From positions 10,868 to 74,867 of the forward strand of contig NZ_VEBK01000009.1 in NCBI RefSeq assembly GCF_007676755.1: 64,000 nucleotides of DNA, written 5' to 3'. Under the pieces are notes generated by a model. That model was given only the letters and a program-made list of their open reading frames with translations, did no database searches and was not told the DNA's origin. Positions within the stretch are counted from its first letter, which is position 1. Each line of letters starts with the position of its first letter. This DNA is from Bacillus sp. FJAT-22090 (GTDB lineage: Bacteria; Bacillota; Bacilli; Bacillales_A; Planococcaceae). Below, piece by piece: positions 37,183 to 47,598 of this stretch. The translations under genes and the position numbers were made by a program.

Positions 37183-38985
37183 TCACCCTTTTGCATTAGT
37201 TAATTGAATAAAATCGTTCACATCTTGAATGCAAAGGTTGATTCCTTTAATCCAAAACGCTTCTTTCGTAATATCTTCCCCTAAATGCTTCATAGCCAAA
37301 TCTTCTACTGTCATCACAGCAGTATCTTGGAGTAAAGCGATATATTTTTCCTCAAAGTTGGCACCTTCTTTAATTGCTTTTGCATAAATACTTAAAGAGA
37401 ATAAATAGCCAAATGTATATGGGAAGTTATAAAAAGGTACGTCAGTAATATAAAAATGCAGTTTAGATGCCCAAAAATGTGGATGAGTAGTTTCTAATGC
37501 ACCACCATAGGCTTCTATTTGCGCAGTTTCCATTAATTCATTTAATTTTGAAGCAGAAACTATTCCATTTTTACGTTCCTCATAAAATCTTGTTTCGAAT
37601 AGGAAGCGGGCGTGAATATTCATGAAGAATGCAACACTGCGCTGAATTTTATCCTCAAGAAGAGCAATTTTCTCCTCATCGTTTTTTGCTTCTTTTACCG
37701 CAGCATCTGCTACAATCATTTCCGCAAAAGTAGAAGCCGTTTCTGCTACACCCATTGCATATTGACGGTTCATCCAATGCACTGGTCTTAAAGCATATGA
37801 ATGGAAAGCATGTCCCAATTCATGAGCGAGAGTAGAAACATTGGACATTGATCCACTATACGTCATAAAGATACGGGATTCTTCCGATACAGGCATTCCA
37901 GTGCAAAAACCGCCTGGACGTTTATTTGGACGATCCTCTGCTTCAATCCATCCTTTTTCAAACGCATTTCTAGAAAAAGCTTCTAGTTTTGGACCGAATT
38001 CTTTGAAATGCTTCAGAATGAATGAGGCACCCTGCTGGTAATCCATCTTTTCGGTAGAAGCATTTACAGGGGCATCGAGATCATACCAATGCATTCTCTG
38101 TTCGCCTAGCATAGCCGATTTCTTATTTAAATATTCGGCAAACGGTGCTTTATTTTTCGCTATTGCACCCCACATTGCATCCAGTGTTTCTTGTTTCATT
38201 CGGTTGATTTGCAAGGGTTCTTGTAAAACAGATTCCCATCCTCTTTTTTCATATACGGCCAGTCGGAAGCCTGCCAGATGATTAAGCGTTTTAGCAAAGA
38301 ACTCCTCTTTTTCTGTCCATGCCGCTTCTAATGCCTCAAAAGATTCCTTACGAATATTAGCATTTTCATGAGAGCTTAAATTATTTGCCTGCCCAACAGA
38401 TAACACTTTTTCTACTCCATCAATTGTTAGTTTGATATGAATATCCCCAACTAGTAAGTCGTATAGTTGTCCCCAAGCATGGTAACCGTCAACGCCAAGT
38501 GTCGTGATCATTTCCTCTTCTTTTTCTGTTAGCATTTGTTTGGCTTCTTTTCTCCATTCATTTAGAACAAATGAAAATGAAGAAAGCTCTTCTGTTTGAA
38601 GTAGTTCTTGCCATACCGTTTCTTCTGTTCTACTAAGCACTTGTTGAATAACAAGGAGTACAGAGGATAGTCTAGCGTACAACGACCCTACTTCCCCTTC
38701 TAATAGAGTTGCTTGTTTATCTGTTGTATCTTGAGCTAATAAACAACCAATCACTGCTCCACCTTCGGATAAATTAACTGCTATATCTTTCAAATTATTA
38801 ATTGCTTTTTCTATTTCCTCTACATTTTGAACCGAGGAAGGTGTCGTAAAATTATTTAAATCCTGTTCGAACTCTACTAATTTACTCTTTACGTTGTCCA
38901 AATGTGTACGAAGAGCTTGTGAACTGCTCCCTCCCTCAAAAAAACGGTCTAAATCCCAAACAATAGGATAAGTTTGTTCAATCAT
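37183..38985 (-). CDS. M3 family oligoendopeptidase
   Basis: A 600-residue cytosolic zinc peptidase of the PepF/M3B type. The zinc motif is HELGHAFHSY (HExxH), with the downstream Glu in GVAETASTFAE. It hydrolyses oligopeptides, in keeping with the ABC peptide importer and other peptidases nearby. Length is at the normal family size. The start follows GGGGGAAAA. It leads a two-gene unit with the GNAT gene. Confidence 0.9.
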   Translation of the reverse strand: MIEQTYPIVWDLDRFFEGGSSSQALRTHLDNVKSKLVEFEQDLNNFTTPSSVQNVEEIEKAINNLKDIAVNLSEGGAVIGCLLAQDTTDKQATLLEGEVGSLYARLSSVLLVIQQVLSRTEETVWQELLQTEELSSFSFVLNEWRKEAKQMLTEKEEEMITTLGVDGYHAWGQLYDLLVGDIHIKLTIDGVEKVLSVGQANNLSSHENANIRKESFEALEAAWTEKEEFFAKTLNHLAGFRLAVYEKRGWESVLQEPLQINRMKQETLDAMWGAIAKNKAPFAEYLNKKSAMLGEQRMHWYDLDAPVNASTEKMDYQQGASFILKHFKEFGPKLEAFSRNAFEKGWIEAEDRPNKRPGGFCTGMPVSEESRIFMTYSGSMSNVSTLAHELGHAFHSYALRPVHWMNRQYAMGVAETASTFAEMIVADAAVKEAKNDEEKIALLEDKIQRSVAFFMNIHARFLFETRFYEERKNGIVSASKLNELMETAQIEAYGGALETTHPHFWASKLHFYITDVPFYNFPYTFGYLFSLSIYAKAIKEGANFEEKYIALLQDTAVMTVEDLAMKHLGEDITKEAFWIKGINLCIQDVNDFIQLTNAKG

Positions 38986-39141
38986 TTAAATTTTCCCCCT
39001 ATAATGAAAACTAGTTTAGAAACTTAGTATAACATGTTTTTCATTATTCGATTATTCCGTTTTCGTCACATAATATTCATAATTCTAATTTGTCGTGCGT
39101 TTGTTTCAAAGGTATACTTATTACTACAAGGAGGAGATCAT

Positions 39142-39870
39142 ATGGTCAAAATAATCCTTTTGATTTTTAGTTTAATCTCTACTGTTACAGTACATTTACT
39201 CGCAAACACAATTCCCATAAACAATCAAACAAACGGAGATATCTTAAATAGACTTCCTGTTTTTTTCACACCCGCTAATTATGTATTTTCTATTTGGATT
39301 GTCATATATATCTTACTGGCTTGTTGGGTTTGGAATAGTATAAGAGAATATCGAACTATTCACCAGCTCCCAATGAAAAGGGTTCTGCTATTTGTGACCT
39401 CTTGTATTTTTCATATAGCGCTAATTCTATTTTGGCATTACGAACTGTTTAATCTCTCTTTTGTATTAATAATTGCGTTGTTGGGAACTTTATTTTTACT
39501 TTATAAGAATTACTCAGTAAATGAACAAAATTGGATGAGTAGACTACCTATTTCCATTTATATAGGCTGGATTTTCATTGTTACATTTGTACATTTTGAT
39601 TACCTGCTTACCTACCACGAATTCAGCGGTTTAGGAATAACAAAATCTCTTTGGACAGTTATTTTCTTAACCATCGCCACGGCTATTGCCCTCCATTTCC
39701 GATATCATTATGAAGATCGGGCAATAGTAATCGTGTTTATATGGGCATTTTTAGGACTTGCTTGTCGCCATCAGTTTCATGAGTTATTGATCACGACCGC
39801 ATCCTTATTTTTAAGCAGTGTGCTTGTGGTAGGTATACTATTTATAAAAAAAACGCCACCGAAACAATAA
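39142..39870 (+). CDS. TspO-like tryptophan-rich membrane protein
   Basis: A 242-residue protein with about eight hydrophobic helices. LPVFFTPANYVFSIWIVIYILL resembles the TspO/MBR consensus (FTPAGYVFSIW), and Trp residues lie in several helices. This longer form is seen in Firmicutes as a tryptophan-rich sensory-like protein of unknown role. The ATG at 39142 has AAGGAGGAG upstream; the frame continues upstream to 39034 without a ribosome site. Divergent from the M3 peptidase gene. Confidence 0.72.
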   Translation: MVKIILLIFSLISTVTVHLLANTIPINNQTNGDILNRLPVFFTPANYVFSIWIVIYILLACWVWNSIREYRTIHQLPMKRVLLFVTSCIFHIALILFWHYELFNLSFVLIIALLGTLFLLYKNYSVNEQNWMSRLPISIYIGWIFIVTFVHFDYLLTYHEFSGLGITKSLWTVIFLTIATAIALHFRYHYEDRAIVIVFIWAFLGLACRHQFHELLITTASLFLSSVLVVGILFIKKTPPKQ

Positions 39871-39886
39871 GTTCGGAGGCGTTTTT
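39849..39886. terminator. Bidirectional terminator between TspO-like gene and mapB
   Basis: AAAAACGCCACCGAA pairs with TTCGGAGGCGTTTTT with one mismatch and an 8-nt loop. It overlaps the stop codon of the membrane-protein gene. Confidence 0.85.
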
Positions 39887-39894
39887 CTATATGA

Positions 39895-41272
<1,378 letters not shown>

Positions 41273-41289
41273 TGTAATCCCCTTTTTTG

Positions 41290-41326
41290 ACCACAAAAAA
41301 ACGACGCCGGGATAGACCCAGACATC
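41290..41326 (-). terminator. Riboswitch expression-platform terminator
   Basis: On the minus strand GATGTCTGGG pairs with CCCGGCGTC (one bulged T) around TCTAT, followed by GTTTTTTTG. It sits between the TPP aptamer and thiT and would stop transcription when TPP is bound. Confidence 0.75.
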
Positions 41327-41337
41327 GCGCGATTGTC

Positions 41338-41420
41338 AGTTTCCATCCACATCCCTACGCAAGCATTAACTTACAGGTTCGAAGGGTACGATCTCAGCCG
41401 CATAAGCGACGCCCCTTGTG
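41338..41420 (-). ncRNA. TPP riboswitch (THI element) upstream of thiT
   Basis: The minus strand has the conserved core: ACAAGGGGCGTCGC at the 5' end, GGCTGAGATC, GAACCTGTAAGTTAATGC and GCGTAGGGATGTGG at the 3' end. These are the near-invariant parts of the thiamine pyrophosphate aptamer. It controls thiT, and possibly mapB, by terminating transcription when TPP is plentiful. Confidence 0.95.
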
Positions 41421-41531
41421 GTTATGAATTATTTAGTTCGAATTCATTGTAGCCCAATAAAATAAGGAATGCAACCCTTCGTTCATAATTGTTATACTAA
41501 TAGAAATATTGTAAAGATAGGAGCAACTAAT

Positions 41532-42596
41532 ATGATTGATTTACTAAAAGATTTGATTCGTATTAAAAGCGATAATGTCGAAGGGGCAAATACTGCACTA
41601 TTATTCTGTAAAAATTGGCTTGAAGAAAGAGGTATCAGTCCATTAATATATGAAAATGATTCTAAACTTATGCTGGTCGCAGAAGTTGGGATAGGAGAAG
41701 AATGTATTATTTTAAATGGACATGTGGATGTTGTTCCAGGTAACGAAGATCAGTTTACCCCTTATGTAGATGGGGACCGGTTATTTGGGAGAGGAACTGC
41801 CGATATGAAAGCGGGCGTGGCTGCTATGATGCAAGCCTTTTATGAACTTTCATTAATCCCTGAGAAATTAACGAAAAGAATACAGCTACATATTGTGACC
41901 GATGAAGAAACCTTTGGGGACACGTCTAAATACTTAGTTGAGCTAGGATTTCACGGGAACTTCGTTGTTTGCGGGGAACCTACCAATTTGCATATCGGTC
42001 TTCAAGCAAAAGGGATTGTTCAGTTGGATATAATACTAAAAGGAAAGGCTAGTCACGGAAGCCGCCCATGGGAAGGGGACAATGCGATCGAGCAAGCATT
42101 TGCATTCGATCAAAAAATGCGCAAACTCTCTTTTTTAACTGCAAGTAATGCATTTTATGATTATCCATCTTTAAACTTGGCAAAAATACATGCAGGTGAA
42201 AGATTCAATGTCGTTCCAGACAAATGTATATTAAGCTATGATATTCGTTTTGTACCTGGTCAAAGTGCAGAAGATATAATTAGTGAAATCAAACATGCTT
42301 CAAATAGTTTTCCACTCAGTGAAGTAATTATTCATTCCACCGCACCTGCTGTAACGACGGAAGAGGACAATATATATGTAAAAAAATTATTACAAGTAAC
42401 ATCTACTGTTACGAAACGTCCAACTGAATTATTTGGTCAACATGGGTCTGCGGACACACGTTTTTATGCTGCAAAAGGAGCAGGAGCAATTGAGTTTGGT
42501 CCAAGCGGCGAAGATTGGCATGGAGAGAAAGAATACGTATTAATACCATCTATTGAGCAATTTAAGCTTATTTTAGTTTCATTTATTCTAGAATAA
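41532..42596 (+). CDS. M20 family metallopeptidase (ArgE/DapE-like)
   Basis: A 354-residue zinc hydrolase. Motifs: LNGHVDVVPG (first metal His-x-Asp), GRGTADMKAG (bridging Asp), TDEETFG (catalytic Glu and metal Glu), CGEPTN and a dimerisation lid domain at about residues 165-275. It could be a dipeptidase, deacetylase or desuccinylase; the family is too broad to decide. The ATG at 41532 follows AGGAGCAA. A longer upstream frame is ignored. Confidence 0.85.
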   Translation: MIDLLKDLIRIKSDNVEGANTALLFCKNWLEERGISPLIYENDSKLMLVAEVGIGEECIILNGHVDVVPGNEDQFTPYVDGDRLFGRGTADMKAGVAAMMQAFYELSLIPEKLTKRIQLHIVTDEETFGDTSKYLVELGFHGNFVVCGEPTNLHIGLQAKGIVQLDIILKGKASHGSRPWEGDNAIEQAFAFDQKMRKLSFLTASNAFYDYPSLNLAKIHAGERFNVVPDKCILSYDIRFVPGQSAEDIISEIKHASNSFPLSEVIIHSTAPAVTTEEDNIYVKKLLQVTSTVTKRPTELFGQHGSADTRFYAAKGAGAIEFGPSGEDWHGEKEYVLIPSIEQFKLILVSFILE

Positions 42597-42622
42597 AACG
42601 AATAGAGAGGAGTTTCAAGTGA

Positions 42623-42964
42623 ATGGATAACAGTAAAGTACTGAGCGCACTATCCTATTTTAGTGTATTATTTGCACCGTTCATCGTTCCGATTATTATC
42701 TTTTTTGTGTCGCATGATAAAGAAGTAAAAAACCATGCAAAAAAATCTTTGATTTCCCATATTGTACCTGTAGTTCTATTAGTTATTTTATTTATAGGCT
42801 TGTTTGCAACTACCGTTCCGTTTTCCTATTCTATGAATACATCTTTTGAGAAACCTTCTTTTTGGATTGCATCTGGCCCTATCTTATTCATTCTTTTATA
42901 TGTGATCGTCTATATTATTGTTTTAATTTGGAATATCATTCAAGGGATTCGTGTGCTCAGATAG
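42623..42964 (+). CDS. DUF4870 domain membrane protein
   Basis: A 113-residue protein with three predicted membrane helices. The start (LSALSYFSVLFAPFIVPIIIFF) and the loop HDKEVKNHAKKSL match DUF4870 (Tic20-like) proteins, whose function is unknown. AGAGGAG precedes the ATG. It follows the M20 gene by 26 bp and precedes a 32-residue ORF; the three may be co-transcribed. Confidence 0.8.
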   Translation: MDNSKVLSALSYFSVLFAPFIVPIIIFFVSHDKEVKNHAKKSLISHIVPVVLLVILFIGLFATTVPFSYSMNTSFEKPSFWIASGPILFILLYVIVYIIVLIWNIIQGIRVLR

Positions 42965-43027
42965 TTGTTTATAATCCTTATTTTAGGGAATGAAGAAAAT
43001 ACAGCTATTAATCGGGGAGAGATTATA

Positions 43028-43126
43028 ATGAATGTAAAAGCTATCGTAAAAACCGCAATTAAATTAGCACCAATTGTCTATCCGATTATTCGGAAAGCAG
43101 TAAAATCAAAAAAAACTGGGAAATAA
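43028..43126 (+). CDS. 32-residue cationic amphipathic peptide
   Basis: ATG at 43028 with GGGGAGA 7 nt upstream, TAA at 43124-43126. The peptide has a hydrophobic/basic pattern (KAIVKTAIKLAPIVYPIIRK) with a Lys-rich tail, no acidic residues and no signal sequence. It could be a small membrane-associated protein or resemble a leaderless bacteriocin; no immunity or export gene lies adjacent. It is too short for standard calling but has a proper ribosome site and lies 63 bp after the DUF4870 gene. Confidence 0.6.
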   Translation: MNVKAIVKTAIKLAPIVYPIIRKAVKSKKTGK

Positions 43127-43176
43127 GAGGAGCGTAAACGACCTTTAAGATGGAAACCCTTATCTGGCGTTATTTA

Positions 43177-43243
43177 ATAACCGATTTTTTAAGAGATGTT
43201 GATCTTGACTGAAGTCATGATCAACATCTCTTTTCTCGGTAAT
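43177..43243. terminator. Hairpin element copy 2
   Basis: AGAGATGTTGATC (43191-43203) pairs with GATCAACATCTCT, followed by TTTTCTCGGTAAT; the outer ACCGA pairs with TCGGT. Flanks match the hairpin at 25749-25820 while the stem core differs with paired changes. It lies between convergent genes. Confidence 0.75.
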
Positions 43244-43264
43244 CCTATGGCATGTTGTTCTTCT

Positions 43265-44134
43265 TTAAATATATGGTTTCAATTCTGTTAGGGATAAATA
43301 GCCGTCAAAACCGTCTATTTTAGAAACTGATGATTTCTCCACTTCTTTTTGACTGCTTAAAATCTCTTCAAATGTTAAAGGATTTGGTTTTGGTAATTCA
43401 TTTGGACTCACTTGCATTCGCTTGTTGTATTGAGTGAAAAACGCATTCGCCATCTGACGGTAGCCTTCCATCGAAGGGTGTACATCAGATGGATTTGGTA
43501 TTAGTTCTTTCGCTTGCAGTTTGAAAGCTTCTTCTACTGAAACATATACAGCTCCATTTGCTTCAGCTTGCGTTTTTAAAATAGCGTTCAATGTATTTAG
43601 TTCTTTTTCGACTCCATGCTTTTGTGTATCCCATATATGCGGATAAGCAAAATAATAACCCATCACATATATCTTTGCTTTCGGAGCTGCTTTTTTTACT
43701 TCTGTTATGATTTCAGCTATATTTTTGCGAACACTATTTAGTGCAAAATCGGCTGGGACTTGTTGATACGAAAGCGAACCATTCGATGGATTTACTTGAA
43801 CTAGTCGAAGTAAATCATTCGCTCCAGCGGAAATCGTCACAAGTGTCGCGTTTTTTAGCGGTTCCTTCGCTTCTTTTGATTGCACAGTGGTTACTACATC
43901 GTCTGTGGTAAAACCAGGGAACGACAAGGATTTCGAAAAATAACCGAGCTGATGAGAGCGAGTCAACTCTGCAGCTATTAAATCCGTATAACCCGCATCA
44001 ATTGCACGGTAAGGTGTCTGCCCAGCTGCCAATGAATCTCCTAATGCAATATATACTTCTGGACTTTTTGCTTCAGCTGACAACGTTGTGAAGGGAAGTA
44101 ATAGAAAAACAAGTGTAGCAAACCACTTCTTCAT
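43265..44134 (-). CDS. Secreted SGNH/GDSL-type lipase/esterase
   Basis: A 289-residue hydrolase with a signal peptide (about residues 1-23, ending SAEA). SGNH blocks: ALGDSLAAG (nucleophile Ser), SAGANDLL (oxyanion Asn) and SDVHPSMEG (Asp and His). It probably hydrolyses lipids or esters outside the cell; it could also act on cell-wall acyl groups. The ATG at 44134 has AAGGAGTG 8 nt upstream. It lies 14 bp after the M29 gene and shares its operon. Confidence 0.85.
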   Translation of the reverse strand: MKKWFATLVFLLLPFTTLSAEAKSPEVYIALGDSLAAGQTPYRAIDAGYTDLIAAELTRSHQLGYFSKSLSFPGFTTDDVVTTVQSKEAKEPLKNATLVTISAGANDLLRLVQVNPSNGSLSYQQVPADFALNSVRKNIAEIITEVKKAAPKAKIYVMGYYFAYPHIWDTQKHGVEKELNTLNAILKTQAEANGAVYVSVEEAFKLQAKELIPNPSDVHPSMEGYRQMANAFFTQYNKRMQVSPNELPKPNPLTFEEILSSQKEVEKSSVSKIDGFDGYLSLTELKPYI

Positions 44135-44148
44135 GGTAGATTCACTCC

Positions 44149-45381
44149 TTAAAATGCCCATGTACCTTTAAGGAAAATAGGCTCCATTGTTCCATCTTCT
44201 AATTCACCTATTATATCCATATCTGCGCTTCCAATCATAAAATCTTCATGTACGATAGATGTATTAATTCCCATTTGCTCTAATTCTTTATGAGAGAGGC
44301 CACGTGCACCTTCCACACAAGTCGGATACGCTTCCCCAATAGCAAAATGATTCGATGCATTTTCATCGAATAATGTATTAAAGAATAAAACATTTGATGC
44401 GGATATTGGAGATTCATGAGGAACTAGTGCAATTTCCCCCAAATATTTTGCACCGCTATCTGTTTGTATCAGATCTTGCAACAGCGCTTCTCCTGTCGAT
44501 GCTACCACCTTCGTAATGGCACCATCTTCAAATGTTAAAGTAAAATCATCTATAATATTTCCTTGGTATACGAGCGGCTTCTTATTTTTTACATAGCCAT
44601 TTACCCCAGCTTTAAGTGGTGCTGTATACACTTCTTCCGTTGGTATATTAGCAATATAAGGGTTATTTTGGGCGTTTTTACTAGCGCCAGTCAACCAAAT
44701 ATGTTCTGTTGGTAGTTCGACTTGAATATCGGTACCTTCCGCTTTGTAATGAAGTCTTTTAAAACGTTTTGCATTTAAAAGTGCTGCACGGCTTTCTAAA
44801 TTTGCGATATGTTCTTTCCATTGTTGTACAGCCGTACCTTCTCCGACTCGCACTACTTTAAAAATTAGGTCCCATAATGCTTCCATTTGTTGTTCTGCAT
44901 CCAATTGTGGGAAAACTTTTGCAGCCCATTTCTCAGAAGGTATTGCAACGATAGACCAAGTAATTACATCGTTCATGACTGCTTTTCTGTAATTTTCCAA
45001 AGCCTTCCCTGCTGCCTTTTGGAAACTTGAAATTCGATCAATGGACACACCTTCCAATAAATCTGGATTTTCTGCATCGATCCACAATAAGGCACCTTTG
45101 TTTTCAATCAACTCATCTCGCTGCATAGCCAACCATTTTGGATATTCTCCAAACGCTTCATCTGGTGCTAAATCGTAAAATGCACGTGCATTCACTTCGT
45201 CTGTGTAGTTGACATCTACTCGTTTTGCACCCGCTTCATATGCTTTTTTCACGATAAGTCTAGTAAATTCGATCGTATCCGTTGTTGTACCGATTAATAG
45301 AGGTTGTCCCTTTTGAATATTTAAACCAACTTTTACAACTAACTCAGCGTATTCTTCTAACTTTTGCTGAAAATTCATCAT
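44149..45381 (-). CDS. M29 family aminopeptidase, second copy
   Basis: A 410-residue paralogue of the gene at 33005-34237, colinear over its whole length with the same metal-site motifs (IPTEEVY, GEIALVPHESPIS, FDENASNHFAIGEAY, IVHEDFMIGS). Note HEDF rather than HVDF near the last ligands. The start ATG overlaps the helicase stop as TAATG; an adjacent ATG at 45378 is equally possible. It is the middle gene of a helicase-peptidase-lipase unit. Confidence 0.9.
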   Translation of the reverse strand: MMNFQQKLEEYAELVVKVGLNIQKGQPLLIGTTTDTIEFTRLIVKKAYEAGAKRVDVNYTDEVNARAFYDLAPDEAFGEYPKWLAMQRDELIENKGALLWIDAENPDLLEGVSIDRISSFQKAAGKALENYRKAVMNDVITWSIVAIPSEKWAAKVFPQLDAEQQMEALWDLIFKVVRVGEGTAVQQWKEHIANLESRAALLNAKRFKRLHYKAEGTDIQVELPTEHIWLTGASKNAQNNPYIANIPTEEVYTAPLKAGVNGYVKNKKPLVYQGNIIDDFTLTFEDGAITKVVASTGEALLQDLIQTDSGAKYLGEIALVPHESPISASNVLFFNTLFDENASNHFAIGEAYPTCVEGARGLSHKELEQMGINTSIVHEDFMIGSADMDIIGELEDGTMEPIFLKGTWAF

Positions 45382-46544
45382 TACTTCCCCTTTTTCTCAA
45401 TCGTTTTTGATGAACCTTCAATCAATTCACCACGATACCAAATTTTTTGGACAGGTTTACTTGGAATCTCTTTCGTCCATTTTTTATACGTTTTTTCGTC
45501 TGAATAAGTCAATAATGTAAGTACTTCTCCGTCGTTCCCGGCACGTCCAGTACGACCAGAGCGGTGCAAGTATTGTTCAATTGAATGTGGTACATCTACA
45601 TGGATCACATGTGTTAGACCAGAAATATCGAGTCCTCTTGCTGCAACGTCTGTAGCGATTAAAATGCTCACTTTTCCATTTTTAAAATCGTCCAAAGCTT
45701 TTTTGCGCTCTTCCTTTTTCATTTCCGAATGTAAAGATACAATTGGTGCATCTCGATAAGACAGTTTATAATCTTTCATCAGTAATTGGTCTAAGCTATT
45801 TACAAATGCTAACCCCTTCATCCCTTCTATGTGAGAAAGTTTTCGTAGAAGCTCGGTTTTATCTCGTGGCTCAGTCTTCACAAAACTATGAATTACTTCC
45901 CCTTTTGCAGGAATCTCCTCCGCAGACACTTGTATACGAACTGGGTTTTTCATCATTCTATCTGCTACTAATTCTATTTCATCCGTGATTGTTGCAGAGG
46001 TAACAACAAGCTGCCTTTCCATTGTCGCATCGATCAGACCTTTTACCGTTGTACGATGTTCTCTACTTAATAATTGGTCCCCTTCATCTAATACGATTGT
46101 TTTAATTTCATGCATTTTGAGTTTTTTGGCTTTTACAAGCTCTTGTAATCGTCCAGGCGTTCCAACTACAATTGTCGGTTTCTTTTTAAGCGTTTCGATT
46201 TGTCTTTGCATATTTGCACCACCTATTAGCTGTGCAACTGATATGTCCGTACCTGCAACCCACTCACGAAATACTTCTACAATTTGCATTCCTAGCTCTT
46301 GAGAAGGAACTACAACCAATGCTTGGATTTGTTTCTTAGATGGATCTACTTTTTGTAATATTGGAAGTACATAAGCTAACGTTTTTCCTGTTCCTGTTGG
46401 CGATTCTGCTACTATATCTGAACCATCAAGCATATGCGGGATTAGTTTTGTTTGTATCGGCATTTCAAATGCAAAATTTGATTTTGCCCATTTTTCTTGT
46501 AATGTTCCATTTAAATTTTGTATAAAAGTCAAGTTTTTCTCCAC
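45381..46544 (-). CDS. yfmL: DEAD-box RNA helicase (YfmL-like)
   Basis: A 387-residue two-domain helicase. Motif I SPTGTGKT, motif Ia PSQELGMQI, motif Ib TPGRL, motif II DEGD (not DEAD), motif III TSAT and motif VI HRSGRTGRAG are present. The size and the variant motif II fit the YfmL branch, linked in B. subtilis to large ribosomal subunit assembly. There is no C-terminal RNA-binding extension. TAATG coupling to the downstream aminopeptidase. Confidence 0.85.
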   Translation of the reverse strand: MEKNLTFIQNLNGTLQEKWAKSNFAFEMPIQTKLIPHMLDGSDIVAESPTGTGKTLAYVLPILQKVDPSKKQIQALVVVPSQELGMQIVEVFREWVAGTDISVAQLIGGANMQRQIETLKKKPTIVVGTPGRLQELVKAKKLKMHEIKTIVLDEGDQLLSREHRTTVKGLIDATMERQLVVTSATITDEIELVADRMMKNPVRIQVSAEEIPAKGEVIHSFVKTEPRDKTELLRKLSHIEGMKGLAFVNSLDQLLMKDYKLSYRDAPIVSLHSEMKKEERKKALDDFKNGKVSILIATDVAARGLDISGLTHVIHVDVPHSIEQYLHRSGRTGRAGNDGEVLTLLTYSDEKTYKKWTKEIPSKPVQKIWYRGELIEGSSKTIEKKGK

Positions 46545-46617
46545 CTCATCTGTGTTTGAATCCAGTGTACCACATTTTTTATATCGACAATTAGCAATTC
46601 AAAATAGAGAGAATATA

Positions 46618-46787
46618 CGCAAAAAAGCGAAAGTACCTATGTCTGCTCTAACAGGCAAATGTGGATAGGAGAGGTCTGCAAATTGCGCCACATCGTGGGG
46701 GCCTAAGAGGCAGCTCCACAGCCACTACAGCTTTTTCATATTTGACCCCGAGGAGCAACGGGCTTTGCGCAGGGGCTAGAAACGAAA
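46618..46787 (-). repeat. Dispersed intergenic repeat, copy 2
   Basis: Read on the minus strand this shares long blocks with the repeat at 34755-34872 (GGGGTCAAAT, GAAAAAGCTGT, GGAGCTGCCTC, CATTTGCCTGT, ACTTTCGCTTTT) but is about 50 bp longer, with an insertion containing CCCACGATGTGGCG. It fills the gap between the helicase gene and the Fbp-like gene. Confidence 0.8.
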
Positions 46788-46818
46788 AAAAGTGCCTTTA
46801 ATTTGGCACTTTTTTTCG
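46784..46818. terminator. Terminator after the Fbp-like gene
   Basis: AAAAAAAGTGCC pairs with GGCACTTTTTTT around an 8-nt loop, overlapping the stop codon of the small gene. Confidence 0.9.
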
Positions 46819-46974
46819 TTCTTCCTCTTCTGCTATATATTCTTTCATGAGCTCATAATAATTTAGTTGATATAACTGTCGTCCATCAATTTTAAATATT
46901 CCTTTTTTCACTAAGTCTTCTATCATATGGTCGCGTTTTTCTTCCATTTTAGATTCTTTATATTGTATAATCAT
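46798..46974 (-). CDS. Small Fur-regulated basic protein (FbpA/FbpB-like)
   Basis: A 58-residue charged helical protein with KMEEKRDHMIEDLVKKGIFK then GRQLYQLNYYELMKEY. This pattern (short basic helix, Gly-Ile/Tyr, then L-x-L-x3-EL) is that of the Fur_reg_FbpB family. In B. subtilis FbpA/B help the FsrA small RNA spare iron. ATG at 46974 has AAGGAG 6 nt upstream. I found no convincing Fur box upstream, so iron control is unproven. It lies 39 bp after the VanZ gene, with its own terminator. The assignment is by pattern only. Confidence 0.62.
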   Translation of the reverse strand: MIIQYKESKMEEKRDHMIEDLVKKGIFKIDGRQLYQLNYYELMKEYIAEEEERKKVPN

Positions 46975-47013
46975 AGCTGTCTCCTTGCATAGTTAGTACT
47001 TTGTATATTTACC

Positions 47014-47598
47014 CTATTGAAGAGATTTTAAACTACTTTTTTTAAATGCTTTGGTGAATGCAGGAAATCTTCTATGAATGAACAGATAACATAAATAACC
47101 TAAAAAAGCACCCAGTGTGTTTAACCACAAATCATCTACATCACTGCTCCTACTCTGAGGAATTTGAGTGATTTCAATAAACAACGAAATACATAAACCG
47201 ATTATTGCGGCATTCGGAAAATAAACCATCCTTTTATAAAGTAAAGGCAATAAAAAACCAATGGGCATAAAAAGAATAATATTTCCGAGAAAATTAATAT
47301 AAAATGGTTGCCAAAATCCTAAATATACAATTGCATTATATGTCTCTTTTACAACACGAAATAATTGTAAATTTACACCGGTTCCATAAACCTGTTCAGC
47401 ACCTGCTTTTGGAAGAATGGTTTGCGAAAACAATCCTACAAGTACACATATAAAAACAAGAAATCCGATTTCATGCAAGCTATCTTTTATATCAAATCCT
47501 CTCTTTTTCCAACGTGTAAAGCGCCAAATAATAACAATCGGAAATGCTATACAAATAAAAAAGAACATATCATCCAAGTATTCAATAATTACATTCAT
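47014..47598 (-). CDS. VanZ family membrane protein
   Basis: A 194-residue protein with about five membrane helices. The VanZ signature is seen as NIILFMPIGFLLPLLY and the C-terminal SSDVDDLWLNTLGAFLGY. VanZ proteins are small membrane proteins, some giving low-level teicoplanin resistance; function is generally unknown. The start lies directly after the ATPase stop, with GGAAGGTG as ribosome site inside the ATPase gene, so the two are coupled. Confidence 0.88.
   Translation of the reverse strand: MNVIIEYLDDMFFFICIAFPIVIIWRFTRWKKRGFDIKDSLHEIGFLVFICVLVGLFSQTILPKAGAEQVYGTGVNLQLFRVVKETYNAIVYLGFWQPFYINFLGNIILFMPIGFLLPLLYKRMVYFPNAAIIGLCISLFIEITQIPQSRSSDVDDLWLNTLGAFLGYLCYLFIHRRFPAFTKAFKKSSLKSLQ

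Noticed and set aside
46975-47013. Fur box upstream of the Fbp-like gene
   Set aside because: No sequence close to the GATAAT inverted-repeat consensus was found in the 39-bp gap.
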